Positions 1 to 5,440 of a stretch of 5,684 bases of DNA are shown here, in pieces. Within the stretch, counting starts at the first letter, position 1, and the number at the start of each line of letters is the position of its first letter. Made by a program: the position numbers and the translations under genes. The stretch comes from an uncultured Desulfuromonas sp. (GTDB lineage: Bacteria > Desulfobacterota > Desulfuromonadia > Desulfuromonadales > Trichloromonadaceae), in the NCBI GenBank assembly GCA_937982495.1, contig CALJLX010000504.1, positions 1 through 5,684 on the forward strand, read 5' to 3'. The notes under the pieces are model-generated. The model was not told where the DNA came from, did no database searches, and saw only the letters and a program-made list of their open reading frames with translations.

Positions 1-893
1 CCGGCCTGATGGGCGTTCATCCCCTTGACGTATTGCAGATAGAGACTCATGAAGAAGGTGAGGCCGAAGGTCGCCGCGTAATTGAGCAGCGCCGCCAGGT
101 TGGAGAGGGCGAAGATGCGGTTTTCGCGGAGCAGGCTCACGTTCAGCAGGGGATGAGCGGTGCGGCTTTCCAGGCGGAGAAAGTGCAGGAGTCCGAGGAC
201 GCCGGCCAGGGTGAGGCCCCAGGCCCAGCGCCCCTGGTCGAGTTGCGAGGCGCCGGCGATGAGCAGCAGGATCGCTGATGCGTAGACCAGGCTGCCGCGC
301 AGGTCGAAGGGTTCCCCCGCCGCCTCGGCCCAGTCGCCGCGCAGTTTGCGGCGGGAAACGAAAAAGGTGATCAGGCCCAGGGGGACGCAGAGGTAGAAGA
401 GCCAGCGCCAGCCGAAATGGGTGACGAGATAGCCGCCGATGAAAGGTCCGCAGGAAATGCCGGCATAGACGCTGGCGACGGCGATGCCCAGGGCTTTCCC
501 CCGTTCCTGGGCGGGAAAGACCGAAACGACGATGGCGTTGGTGGTAGCCATGACCATCGCCCCGCCCATCCCCTGCAAGAGGCGCAGACCGATCATCGCC
601 TCCACCGACCAGGCCTGGGAAAGGAGGCCGCCGGCCAGGGTAAAGACGAGGATACCGATCTCGAAGAGGCGCTTGCGCCCATGAATATCCCCGAGGCGGC
701 CCATGGCCAGCAGAAAGATCGAAGCCGAAAGGACATAGGCGGTTTCGATCAGTCCCAACTGCCGGGCGCTGGCGGCGAATTCCCGGCCGATGGCGGGCAG
801 GGCGATGCCGACCGCCGACATCATGAAGGGCATGAGGAAGTGGGCCGTGCAGACGACGAAGAGCGTGGCGCGGCGGGAAATCGGGGAAGTCAT
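1..893 (-). CDS. MFS drug/metabolite exporter, DHA2 (EmrB/QacA-like) type, C-terminus cut by window edge
   Basis: This is probably a proton-driven inner-membrane exporter of the major facilitator superfamily. Its first 297 residues are visible and no stop is reached. Hydrophobic segments lie near residues 11-31, 47-65, 77-93, 103-125, 136-156, 164-180, 199-215, 224-240 and 261-285. MFS motif A follows the second segment (GRLGDIHGRKR, residues 65-75). The antiporter motif C ends segment five (SCGPFIGG, 147-154) and is followed by GWRWLFYLCVPLG, typical of 14-helix DHA2 exporters; FDLRG before the seventh segment also fits. About 180-200 residues should be missing. The ATG at 891-893 is preceded only by a weak GGACGGA. 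The gene starts 87 nt after the radical SAM gene on the same strand, so it may export that locus's product, but the substrate cannot be read from sequence. The family call is firm; the role is inference. Confidence 0.9.
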   Translation of the reverse strand, partial: MTSPISRRATLFVVCTAHFLMPFMMSAVGIALPAIGREFAASARQLGLIETAYVLSASIFLLAMGRLGDIHGRKRLFEIGILVFTLAGGLLSQAWSVEAMIGLRLLQGMGGAMVMATTNAIVVSVFPAQERGKALGIAVASVYAGISCGPFIGGYLVTHFGWRWLFYLCVPLGLITFFVSRRKLRGDWAEAAGEPFDLRGSLVYASAILLLIAGASQLDQGRWAWGLTLAGVLGLLHFLRLESRTAHPLLNVSLLRENRIFALSNLAALLNYAATFGLTFFMSLYLQYVKGMNAHQA

Positions 894-980
894 GAAAATC
901 CGTCCGGATGGGAAGAAAGGCCCGCCCAGCATAACGGATTTGCCCGGGGAAGAAAAGTATCCGGTGCTCCCGGCGCCGGT

Positions 981-2156
981 TTACCCCGGGAAAGTTGGGG
1001 GAGCGATACCGTGCCGGGCGCACATGGCGGGATCGGGGGCGAGAGGATGGGGCGCGCGGAAGCGGCAGCCGCCGCCACAGTCGGCGAGGACCGGACAGTC
1101 GCGGCATGCCAGGGCCGAAAGCGGGGTGTGAACCAGCCGGTTCCAGCAGTCGATGAGACCCGAACGGGCGTCCCCCAGGGGGTGGTTCCGGTAGAAACCG
1201 CACTTGACCGCCTGGCCTTCGGGCAGCACCGTGAGCAGATGACGGCCGCAGGCAAAACCCTCCGAGGATCCGTGATAGCCGCCACCGAAGGCGTAATTCA
1301 ATAGAGGGGCCGCTTCGGGGAGGGGAACCAGCAGCCTTTGGTTTCGGGCCAGGTTGCCAGCCTCGCAGAGGATGTCGATGCCCCAGCTGGCGGCACCGAT
1401 TTTCTCGACGTAGCGGCGTATGCGCTCGAACTCGCGCAGATTGCCCCGATGGATCATCGTTGCCAGGGAGATCGTCCGACCCGCTCGCCGCGCCGCCTCG
1501 ATGCCGAGCAGGGCGCGGGCGAAGTTCCCGGACCCGCGCAGCAGATCGTGCCCCTCCCGCCAGCCGTCGAGGCTGACCTGGATTTCGTCGACATCCAGCG
1601 CGCGACAGTTCTCGTCATCCAGTAAGGTCCCGTTGGTCAGCAGAACCAGACGCAGGGGAAGGTTCCGGCATTCGCCGACAAATTTTCGCAACTCCGGAAA
1701 AAGCAGCGGTTCGCCTCCGGAAATCATCAGTTTCAAGCCGCCGTGGGCGGCGAAGTCCCGGGCGATGGCCAAGGCGTCGGCCTGTTTCAGGCTGGTCGGG
1801 GCGGGCGGGCCAAGGTAGCAGTGCCGACAGCGCAGGTTGCAGGCGTGCGTCAGTTGCAGTTCCAGATAGCGTAGCGAGGGCGTGGCGCCGGTGGCGACGG
1901 TGTTTGTCACCGGCCCGGGCCGGGGGAGGATCTCCAGCAGCCCTTCGGCCAGGGCGTAGGCGACAAACTCATGATCGTCGGTCAGTTCGACGCCGCGCCG
2001 GGAGCCGTCGCAGTGGGCGAGAAATTCCAATCCCGCCTCGTCGAGTTCGTAAAGTTCGTCGCGGCCGCGATGGTAGAGAAAGGGCTGTTCCAGGCGTTTG
2101 AGGGAGGATGGGGCTGTCAGGCGCAAAAACCCTTCGGTCCAGGGCAGGTCAGACAT
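981..2156 (-). CDS. Radical SAM/SPASM peptide maturase with N-terminal PqqD-like (RRE) domain
   Basis: This 391-residue enzyme should cleave S-adenosylmethionine at a [4Fe-4S] cluster and modify a ribosomally made peptide in the cytoplasm. The cluster motif CNLRCRHC (C106, C110, C113) and the SAM-contacting GGEP (147-150) are intact. The C-terminus carries a complete seven-cysteine SPASM pattern for two auxiliary clusters: C303-x10-G-x4-C319, then C351-x2-C354-x5-C360-x3-C364, then C379. Residues about 10-77 look like a PqqD-type peptide-recognition domain (FLYHRGRDELYELDEAG followed by a helical part); this is inferred from layout and pattern. The gene overlaps the upstream Cys-rich gene by 8 nt, implying translational coupling, and a 21-residue Cys-containing peptide is encoded two genes upstream. 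It may belong with the 'putative geopeptide radical SAM maturase' group annotated in Geobacter, which I recall but could not check. The exact reaction is unknown; thioether formation at Cys is one possibility. Confidence 0.93.
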   Translation of the reverse strand: MSDLPWTEGFLRLTAPSSLKRLEQPFLYHRGRDELYELDEAGLEFLAHCDGSRRGVELTDDHEFVAYALAEGLLEILPRPGPVTNTVATGATPSLRYLELQLTHACNLRCRHCYLGPPAPTSLKQADALAIARDFAAHGGLKLMISGGEPLLFPELRKFVGECRNLPLRLVLLTNGTLLDDENCRALDVDEIQVSLDGWREGHDLLRGSGNFARALLGIEAARRAGRTISLATMIHRGNLREFERIRRYVEKIGAASWGIDILCEAGNLARNQRLLVPLPEAAPLLNYAFGGGYHGSSEGFACGRHLLTVLPEGQAVKCGFYRNHPLGDARSGLIDCWNRLVHTPLSALACRDCPVLADCGGGCRFRAPHPLAPDPAMCARHGIAPPTFPG

Positions 2157-2508
2157 CGTCGATGTTCGCCAGGTCGGCGTCGGTCAGCCGCCCGCTTTGC
2201 AGAAGCAGGGCCAGCAGGCGGTAGCCCCCGCAGGGGAGGCTGTCCGGAATAGGTGGGTGGGCCTGGAAGTCGCAATCGGCGGCGCGAAATTCACAACGGC
2301 CGCAGATCCGGTCATCGAGCCGGGACATATGCCCAGTGGGGGGGATCGGAAATGTTCCCTCGGGCAACCCGGCGCGCGGCAACCGGCCTCGACCGACCAG
2401 GGCCGCCACCGTCAATGCTCCCCGACAGGCCAGGGTCTCGGAGGACCCGATGCGGTAATAGGGGCAGTGGTTTTGGCACAGATAGTCTGCGAAATCGCTT
2501 CTCGGCAT
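2149..2508 (-). CDS. Cys-rich hypothetical protein of the peptide-modification locus
   Basis: I do not recognise this 119-residue protein. It has seven cysteines: C11 and C15 (CQNHCPYYR), C28, then C69-x2-C72-x6-C79 (CGRCEFRAADC) and C93 (PCGGY). The spacing suggests an iron-sulfur cluster or zinc site, with the last four as candidate ligands. There is no signal peptide or membrane segment, so it is probably cytoplasmic. Its end overlaps the start of the radical SAM gene by 8 nt, so the two are probably made together, perhaps as subunit or electron-transfer partner. The start is unusual: the only ATG in the first part of the frame sits 4 nt after the T-run of a strong terminator, and no Shine-Dalgarno sequence can be seen. 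The frame stays open upstream to a stop at 2551-2553 without another ATG, GTG or TTG. An internal ATG at codon 61 exists but would discard three cysteines. The gene is likely real from context; the function is open. Confidence 0.78.
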   Translation of the reverse strand: MPRSDFADYLCQNHCPYYRIGSSETLACRGALTVAALVGRGRLPRAGLPEGTFPIPPTGHMSRLDDRICGRCEFRAADCDFQAHPPIPDSLPCGGYRLLALLLQSGRLTDADLANIDDV

Positions 2509-2512
2509 GGTG

Positions 2513-2544
2513 AAAAAAAGAGCCGACGGTGGATGCGTCGGCTC
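2513..2544 (-). terminator. Intrinsic terminator/attenuator after the peptide gene
   Basis: Read on the minus strand, GAGCCGACG (2544-2536) pairs perfectly with CGTCGGCTC (2528-2520) around a 7-nt loop, and seven Ts follow at once (2519-2513). It starts 14 nt after the peptide stop codon and ends 4 nt before the ATG of the Cys-rich gene. No other promoter is evident for the downstream genes, so partial read-through would be needed to express them. That would give an excess of precursor over enzyme, an arrangement common in modified-peptide operons. On the plus strand no T-run follows the stem, so it acts in one direction. Confidence 0.88.
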
Positions 2545-2558
2545 AAGGTTTCAGGGGG

Positions 2559-2624
2559 TTATTGGCAGGATTTGCTGCATTTGCACAGCCCGTTGGCCTC
2601 ACGTTTCACCTTTCTGATCTTCAT
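2559..2624 (-). CDS. Short Cys-containing peptide, candidate precursor for the radical SAM maturase
   Basis: This gene encodes 21 residues: a basic leader-like part MKIRKVKREANGL followed by CKCSKSCQ and a TAA stop. The three cysteines (C14, C16, C20) form C-x-C-x3-C at the extreme C-terminus. Seven of 21 residues are Lys or Arg and only one is acidic. Translation is well supported: AAAGGAG lies 6 nt before the ATG, a near-consensus promoter lies further upstream, and a strong terminator follows directly, so it can form a monocistronic transcript. The Cys-rich and radical SAM/SPASM genes follow on the same strand. Short peptides beside SPASM maturases are typically their substrates, so I infer that the C-terminal octapeptide is modified, with the basic N-terminus serving as recognition leader. 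It is very short for a precursor. It could instead be a small metal-binding peptide or a regulatory leader ORF controlling read-through. Confidence 0.8.
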   Translation of the reverse strand: MKIRKVKREANGLCKCSKSCQ

Positions 2625-2630
2625 GGCGGT

Positions 2631-2637
2631 CTCCTTT
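2631..2637 (-). promoter_or_regulatory. Strong ribosome binding site of the 21-residue peptide
   Basis: The minus strand reads AAAGGAG, then six bases, then ATG at 2624-2622. This match and spacing decide the start and are the main reason to accept so short an open frame as a gene. It is a stronger site than that of any downstream gene in the cluster. Confidence 0.85.
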
Positions 2638-2663
2638 CGTGGCAGGGGCGAGGTTATGAAATC

Positions 2664-2691
2664 AGTCTAGCGTCCGCTCCCCGCCTGTCAA
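2664..2691 (-). promoter_or_regulatory. Sigma70-type promoter of the peptide gene
   Basis: On the minus strand a perfect -35 TTGACA (2691-2686) is followed after 16 bp by TAGACT (2669-2664), which matches four of six -10 positions. Transcription would start near 2657, leaving a leader of about 33 nt before the ATG at 2624. The site lies wholly in the 78-nt gap after the msrB stop, so the peptide locus has its own transcript start. Confidence 0.75.
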
Positions 2692-2702
2692 TCCACGACC
2701 GG

Positions 2703-3200
2703 TTATTTGGCCGGAACGAATTCCAGGGCCGCCGAGTTGATGCAGTAGCGCTTGCCCGTCGGCTTCGGGCCGTCGTCGAAGACGTGGCCGAGGTGGGCGT
2801 CGCAGCGGGCGCAGAGGACTTCGGTACGGCGCATTAAAAAGTAGTTGTCCGGGGCGGTGGTGATATTTTTCGCGGCGATGGGGGCGGTGAAGCTCGGCCA
2901 GCCGGTGCCCGAATCGAATTTGTCCTCGGAACGGAAGAGGTCGAGGCCGCAACAGACGCAGGTGTAGGTGCCGGCATCGTGGTTGTTCCACAGGTGCCCG
3001 GAGAAGGCCTTTTCCGTCCCGGCTTCACGGGTGACGTGATATTGCAGCGGGGAGAGCTGCTGGCGCCATTCGGCCTCGGTTTTGCTGATTTTTTCCGTCA
3101 TGACGTAGGTTCCCTCGGTCGCTGAAAAGATTTCGATCGATTGCGCCGCCGCCGGGAGTGCTCCCGCCAGCAGCAGAAAAAGCCAGAGGATCTGAGGCAT
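2703..3200 (-). CDS. msrB: Peptide-methionine (R)-S-oxide reductase MsrB, exported
   Basis: MsrB reduces the R-epimer of methionine sulfoxide in proteins back to methionine. The 165-residue product begins with a signal peptide (LWLFLLLAGALPAAA, residues 5-19, probable cut after A19), so it should work in the periplasm on oxidised envelope proteins. The MsrB fold spans about 40-162: two zinc-binding pairs C81/C84 (CVCC) and C130/C133 (CARC), GTGWPSF (98-104), HLGHVFDDGPKPTG (136-149) and the catalytic C153 in RYCINSAAL. Thr99 sits before GWPSF where many relatives, such as the E. coli enzyme, have the recycling cysteine, so regeneration may use another thiol; C83 is an extra cysteine beside the zinc pair. 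GGAG lies 5 nt before the ATG. The gene starts 18 nt after the upstream TPM gene, indicating co-transcription. The exported location is an inference from the signal peptide. Confidence 0.96.
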   Translation of the reverse strand: MPQILWLFLLLAGALPAAAQSIEIFSATEGTYVMTEKISKTEAEWRQQLSPLQYHVTREAGTEKAFSGHLWNNHDAGTYTCVCCGLDLFRSEDKFDSGTGWPSFTAPIAAKNITTAPDNYFLMRRTEVLCARCDAHLGHVFDDGPKPTGKRYCINSAALEFVPAK

Positions 3201-3218
3201 GGGATCTCCGCGCGGCCC

Positions 3219-3854
3219 TTAGCCGAGAATCAGGTTGGGCAGTTCGTCGGTATCGTCGGTTTTTTTCGGGAAATGGGTTTCGAGCAGATCGCCGCAGCGG
3301 CCAATGGCGGCGCACAGGGCCTCGCAGGTGCGGCCTGAACGGATGCCTTCGGTGACGATACGGACGATTTCGTCCCAGGTTTCCTTCGGCACCCGGTTGT
3401 TGATCCCCCGGTCGGCGAGGACGAAGACCCGGTGTTCGAAAAGGGAGACGAGGATGAGAATGCCGGTTTCGTCCCGGGTGTGATGCAGTCCCCGCTCGAT
3501 GAAGGCGACCAGGGCCTTTTCTTCCACTTCGGCGGCGATTTCTCCGGGATGGATCAGTCGTCGCTTGAGTTCGGGGAGGCGGCGGAGCAGGCAGCGGAAG
3601 GGAAAGAACAGCAGCAGGAAGAGAAAGAGAAAGACCCACAGCGACGAACCGGCGAAGGCCCAACTGAGGGTGGTCGCCGAGGCCAGAGCGAAAAAACCGG
3701 CGCCGACGATCTCGGCCTGGGGGTAATCGTAGGATTCGTCTACCACCAGCGGCACGACCTCGCCGCTGGTGCGGCTCTCGGCGTCGCGCACGGCCGCTTC
3801 GATACGCTGTTTCTCGGCGTCGCTGAAAATCGTGTGGGCGGTCGGTCTGGGCAT
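3219..3854 (-). CDS. Membrane-anchored TPM-domain protein
   Basis: This is a 211-residue protein of the TPM_phosphatase family (named after plant TLP18.3, Psb32 and MOLO-1), whose bacterial role is poorly defined. The N-terminal half has SDAEKQRIEAAV and TSGEVVPLVVDES (29-41), then two hydrophobic segments (about 48-67 and 71-90) followed by a basic RRLPELKRR. The rest of the TPM core follows with HHTRDETGILILVSLFEHRVFVLADRGI (about 124-151) as its best match. This split with an inserted hairpin is the usual form of the smaller TPM partner of LemA operons. I chose ATG 3854-3852 because AAAAAAGG lies 7 nt before it and the product then starts on family sequence. The frame stays open further upstream, but only through the inverted repeat and from a TTG. 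It is 18 nt upstream of msrB. The tail after about 195 is acidic and uninformative. Confidence 0.88.
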   Translation of the reverse strand: MPRPTAHTIFSDAEKQRIEAAVRDAESRTSGEVVPLVVDESYDYPQAEIVGAGFFALASATTLSWAFAGSSLWVFLFLFLLLFFPFRCLLRRLPELKRRLIHPGEIAAEVEEKALVAFIERGLHHTRDETGILILVSLFEHRVFVLADRGINNRVPKETWDEIVRIVTEGIRSGRTCEALCAAIGRCGDLLETHFPKKTDDTDELPNLILG

Positions 3855-3881
3855 GGGAAAACCTTTTTTAAAAGCGTCTCT

Positions 3882-3996
3882 CGCCCGTTCGCTTCGCTCA
3901 CTAGAGCACGCAGAGAGCGCGGAGAAAAAGCAAGGACTGTGATTTTGTCTTTTCTCTGTAGTCTCTGCGAGCTCTAGCGACTGCAAGGAGCGGGCG
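3882..3996. repeat. Long imperfect intergenic inverted repeat (GCAGAGA type)
   Basis: A 115-nt imperfect palindrome fills most of the gap between the two TPM genes. Matching arms, outside to inside, are CGCCCG (3882-3887) with CGGGCG (3991-3996), CTAGAGC (3901-3907) with GCTCTAG (3971-3977), GCAGAGA (3910-3916) with TCTCTGC (3962-3968), and AGAAAAAG (3923-3930) with CTTTTCT (3949-3955). The loop is about 18 nt. Its wording (GCAGAGAGCGCGGAGAAAAAG and its inverse) resembles dispersed intergenic repeats I associate with Desulfuromonadales-type genomes, possibly a MITE or REP-like element; copy number cannot be seen here. In RNA it would form a large hairpin in the leader of the downstream TPM gene, which could stabilise or terminate transcripts. 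Confidence 0.7.
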
Positions 3997-4010
3997 CGAG
4001 GCCGAAGTTG

Positions 4011-4019
4011 ATTATATCA
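4011..4019 (-). promoter_or_regulatory. Possible extended -10 promoter overlapping a stop codon
   Basis: The minus strand reads TGATATAAT: the TGA stop of the secreted TPM gene supplies the TG of an extended -10 element and a perfect TATAAT follows. No -35 match is seen at 17 bp, but extended -10 promoters can work without one. A start near 4004 would give a separate transcript for the membrane TPM gene and msrB, with the inverted repeat in its roughly 150-nt leader. A chance match is possible, although the string stands out in this GC-rich sequence. Confidence 0.4.
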
Positions 4020-4745
4020 CCAGCTGCCAGACGAGCCGCCGCCGCCGAAACCGCCGCCGCCGAAGCCACCGAACCCTCCCCCGCTACCGCCGCCGAAACC
4101 GCCGCCGCCGAAGGGCGGGCCGCCGATCCAGAAGCCGCCCCGGCGCCGGTGATTCGAGGGGCCGCCGAGGAGCATCAGGCCGGGGCCGAGAAAGAGGAAG
4201 AGGGCGAGAATCCCCCAGGGATTATTCTCCTTTTTCCCGCCAGCGCGGCCGGTTCCCTGATATTCACCGCGCACCGCCTCGGCCATGGAAGCGACCCCGG
4301 CGATCACCCCGCCGTCGAAATCCCCCTGCTTGAAGCGCGGGGTGATTTCATAATCGATGATGCGCCCGGCCAGCAGGTCGGTGAGCCGTCCTTCCAGGCC
4401 GTAGCCGACCTCGATGCGCACCTTGCGTTCGGCCTTGGCCACCAGCAGCAACGCGCCGTTATCCTTGCCTTTCTGACCGATGCCCCAGCTTTCCGCCACC
4501 TTGATGGCATAGCCTTCCAGGTCTTCGTCTTCAAGGGAGGGGACGGTCAACACGGCGAGCTGGGTCGAATCGCTCTTCTCGAAGTTTTCAAGAAACTGTT
4601 CGAGCTTGAGCCGGGTGCCGGGGGAGAGGAGCCCGGCGCGGTCGACCACATATCCGGTCGCCGGCGGCACGTCGAGGGCGACCGCCGACAGGGGGAGCAA
4701 GAGCAGCGCCACCACCGCCGGCAGTAGTTTAAACAACCAGGCCAT
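4017..4745 (-). CDS. Secreted TPM-domain protein (YgcG-like) with Gly-rich tail
   Basis: This 242-residue protein has a signal peptide (1-24, cut likely after AVA) and a TPM_phosphatase domain at about 28-165. Matches include GYVVDRAGLLSP (31-42), the NGALLLVAKAERKVRIEVGYGLEG stretch (96-119) that marks the family, and DYEITPRFKQGDFDGGVIAG (131-150). A membrane segment follows (about 177-194), then a Gly/Phe-rich tail (203-242) ending SSGSW. The domain should therefore face the periplasm, held by its C-terminal helix. This architecture is the standard partner of LemA. Reported activities of TPM proteins vary (phosphatase in plants, membrane-associated roles in bacteria), so no reaction is assigned. 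The ATG lies 3 nt past the lemA stop and lacks a clear ribosome binding site, which suggests translational coupling to lemA. Confidence 0.93.
   Translation of the reverse strand: MAWLFKLLPAVVALLLLPLSAVALDVPPATGYVVDRAGLLSPGTRLKLEQFLENFEKSDSTQLAVLTVPSLEDEDLEGYAIKVAESWGIGQKGKDNGALLLVAKAERKVRIEVGYGLEGRLTDLLAGRIIDYEITPRFKQGDFDGGVIAGVASMAEAVRGEYQGTGRAGGKKENNPWGILALFLFLGPGLMLLGGPSNHRRRGGFWIGGPPFGGGGFGGGSGGGFGGFGGGGFGGGGSSGSW
4020..4139 (-). repeat. Gly-codon low-complexity tract encoding the C-terminal tail
   Basis: About 40 codons, mostly GGN (seen as GCC/CCG runs on the plus strand), encode units such as GGGGF and GGF with occasional Ser. It is an imperfect trinucleotide-type tract within the TPM gene. 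Such tails are common in this family and vary in length between strains, probably through slippage or recombination; the length variation here is inference. Confidence 0.75.
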
Positions 4746-4748
4746 CGG

Positions 4749-5339
4749 CTAGAACTGCACCTTGGGAGCGGTCGCGGCACCGGCTTCGGCCTTGAAAGGT
4801 TCCTTGCGCTCAAGCTTGAGCAGCCAGTTGTTGGTCAGGCTGTTGGGGAAGGTGCGGATCGAGGTGTTGAAGACCTGCACCGTCTCGTTGAAGCGCTGAC
4901 GGGCGACGTTGATGCGGTTTTCCGTCCCTTCGAGCTGATGCTGCAGGTCGAGAAAATTCTGATTGGCCTTCAGGTCGGGATAGCGTTCGGCCACCACCAG
5001 CAGGCGAGAGAGGGCGCCGGAAAGTTCTCCCTGGGCAGCCTGGAAGTTCTGAATGGCGGCGGGATCGGCAAGATCCTTGGCGTTCAGATTCACCTGCCCG
5101 ACCTTGGCCCGGGCCTCGGTGATCGCCTGCAGGGTCTCTTTTTCGTGGGCGGCGTAGGCCTTGACCACCTCGACCAGATTGGGAATCAGGTCGGCGCGGC
5201 GCTGATAGGTGGCCTCGACGTCGGCCCAGGCGGCGAAGACCGCTTCCTCATTCTTCTGGATCTGGTTGTAGCCGCAGCCGGAGAGGGCGGGCAGGACGAA
5301 AACCGCGACGAGCCACAGCAGGAACAGACGTCTGGACAT
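4749..5339 (-). CDS. lemA: LemA-family lipoprotein
   Basis: LemA proteins are helical envelope proteins of unclear function, usually encoded beside TPM-domain proteins. The 196-residue product starts with a signal sequence and a good lipobox, LSGC (C22), so it should be lipid-anchored rather than held by the single N-terminal helix of many relatives. Gly after the Cys means there is no inner-membrane retention Asp. The LemA core follows: NQIQKNEEAVFAAWADVE (25-42), the hallmark YQRRADLIPNLVEVVKAYA (45-63), ERYPDLKANQNFLDLQ (118-133) and ENRINVARQRFNETVQVFN (140-158), then NSLTNNWLLKLERKEPF. It is predicted to form long antiparallel helices. AAGGAG lies 7 nt before the ATG, and a good promoter sits about 50 nt upstream. 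It is the first gene of the probable lemA-TPM-TPM-msrB operon. Confidence 0.96.
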   Translation of the reverse strand: MSRRLFLLWLVAVFVLPALSGCGYNQIQKNEEAVFAAWADVEATYQRRADLIPNLVEVVKAYAAHEKETLQAITEARAKVGQVNLNAKDLADPAAIQNFQAAQGELSGALSRLLVVAERYPDLKANQNFLDLQHQLEGTENRINVARQRFNETVQVFNTSIRTFPNSLTNNWLLKLERKEPFKAEAGAATAPKVQF

Positions 5340-5389
5340 GGGATGACTCCTTGGTGAAAGGGCAAGTGACGGAAATGGCGTTGGACGAC

Positions 5390-5418
5390 ACTATAATCGT
5401 CGACCGACGGGTTGTAAA
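5390..5418 (-). promoter_or_regulatory. Sigma70-type promoter of the lemA operon
   Basis: On the minus strand TTTACA (5418-5413) and TATAGT (5395-5390), each one base off consensus, are separated by the ideal 17 bp. Transcription would begin near 5383, about 43 nt before the lemA ATG. It lies in the 101-nt gap after the receiver-domain gene, which separates lemA from that gene transcriptionally. Confidence 0.78.
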
Positions 5419-5440
5419 GGCCGCGGCCGTCACGAGCCGG

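Noticed and set aside
894..980. Terminator or promoter between the radical SAM and MFS genes
   Set aside because: The CCGG blocks give only 4-bp stems, and TATGCT lacks a good -35 at proper spacing; neither is strong enough to call, so transcription across the gap remains unresolved.
417..1304. Long plus-strand open frame opposite the MFS and radical SAM genes
   Set aside because: It runs antisense across two well-supported genes and their gap, shows no domain or signal, and is what GC-rich codon bias produces on the opposite strand.
2326..2328. ATG at codon 61 as the true start of the Cys-rich protein
   Set aside because: It lacks a clear ribosome binding site, would remove C11, C15 and C28, and would leave about 180 nt of unexplained open frame.
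3025..3663. Minus-strand Arg/Pro-rich frame overlapping the membrane TPM and msrB genes
   Set aside because: It is an out-of-frame reading of two confirmed genes with no motif of its own.
3855..3986. A 44-residue N-terminal extension of the membrane TPM protein reading through the inverted repeat
   Set aside because: It needs a TTG start, encodes low-quality Ser/Arg-rich sequence from the repeat, and the ATG at 3854 has a better ribosome binding site and starts on family sequence.
4008..4727. Plus-strand frame rich in Ala/Glu opposite the secreted TPM gene
   Set aside because: Its AAAAETAAAEA-like composition is simply the antisense reading of Gly codons; the minus strand carries the real TPM domain.
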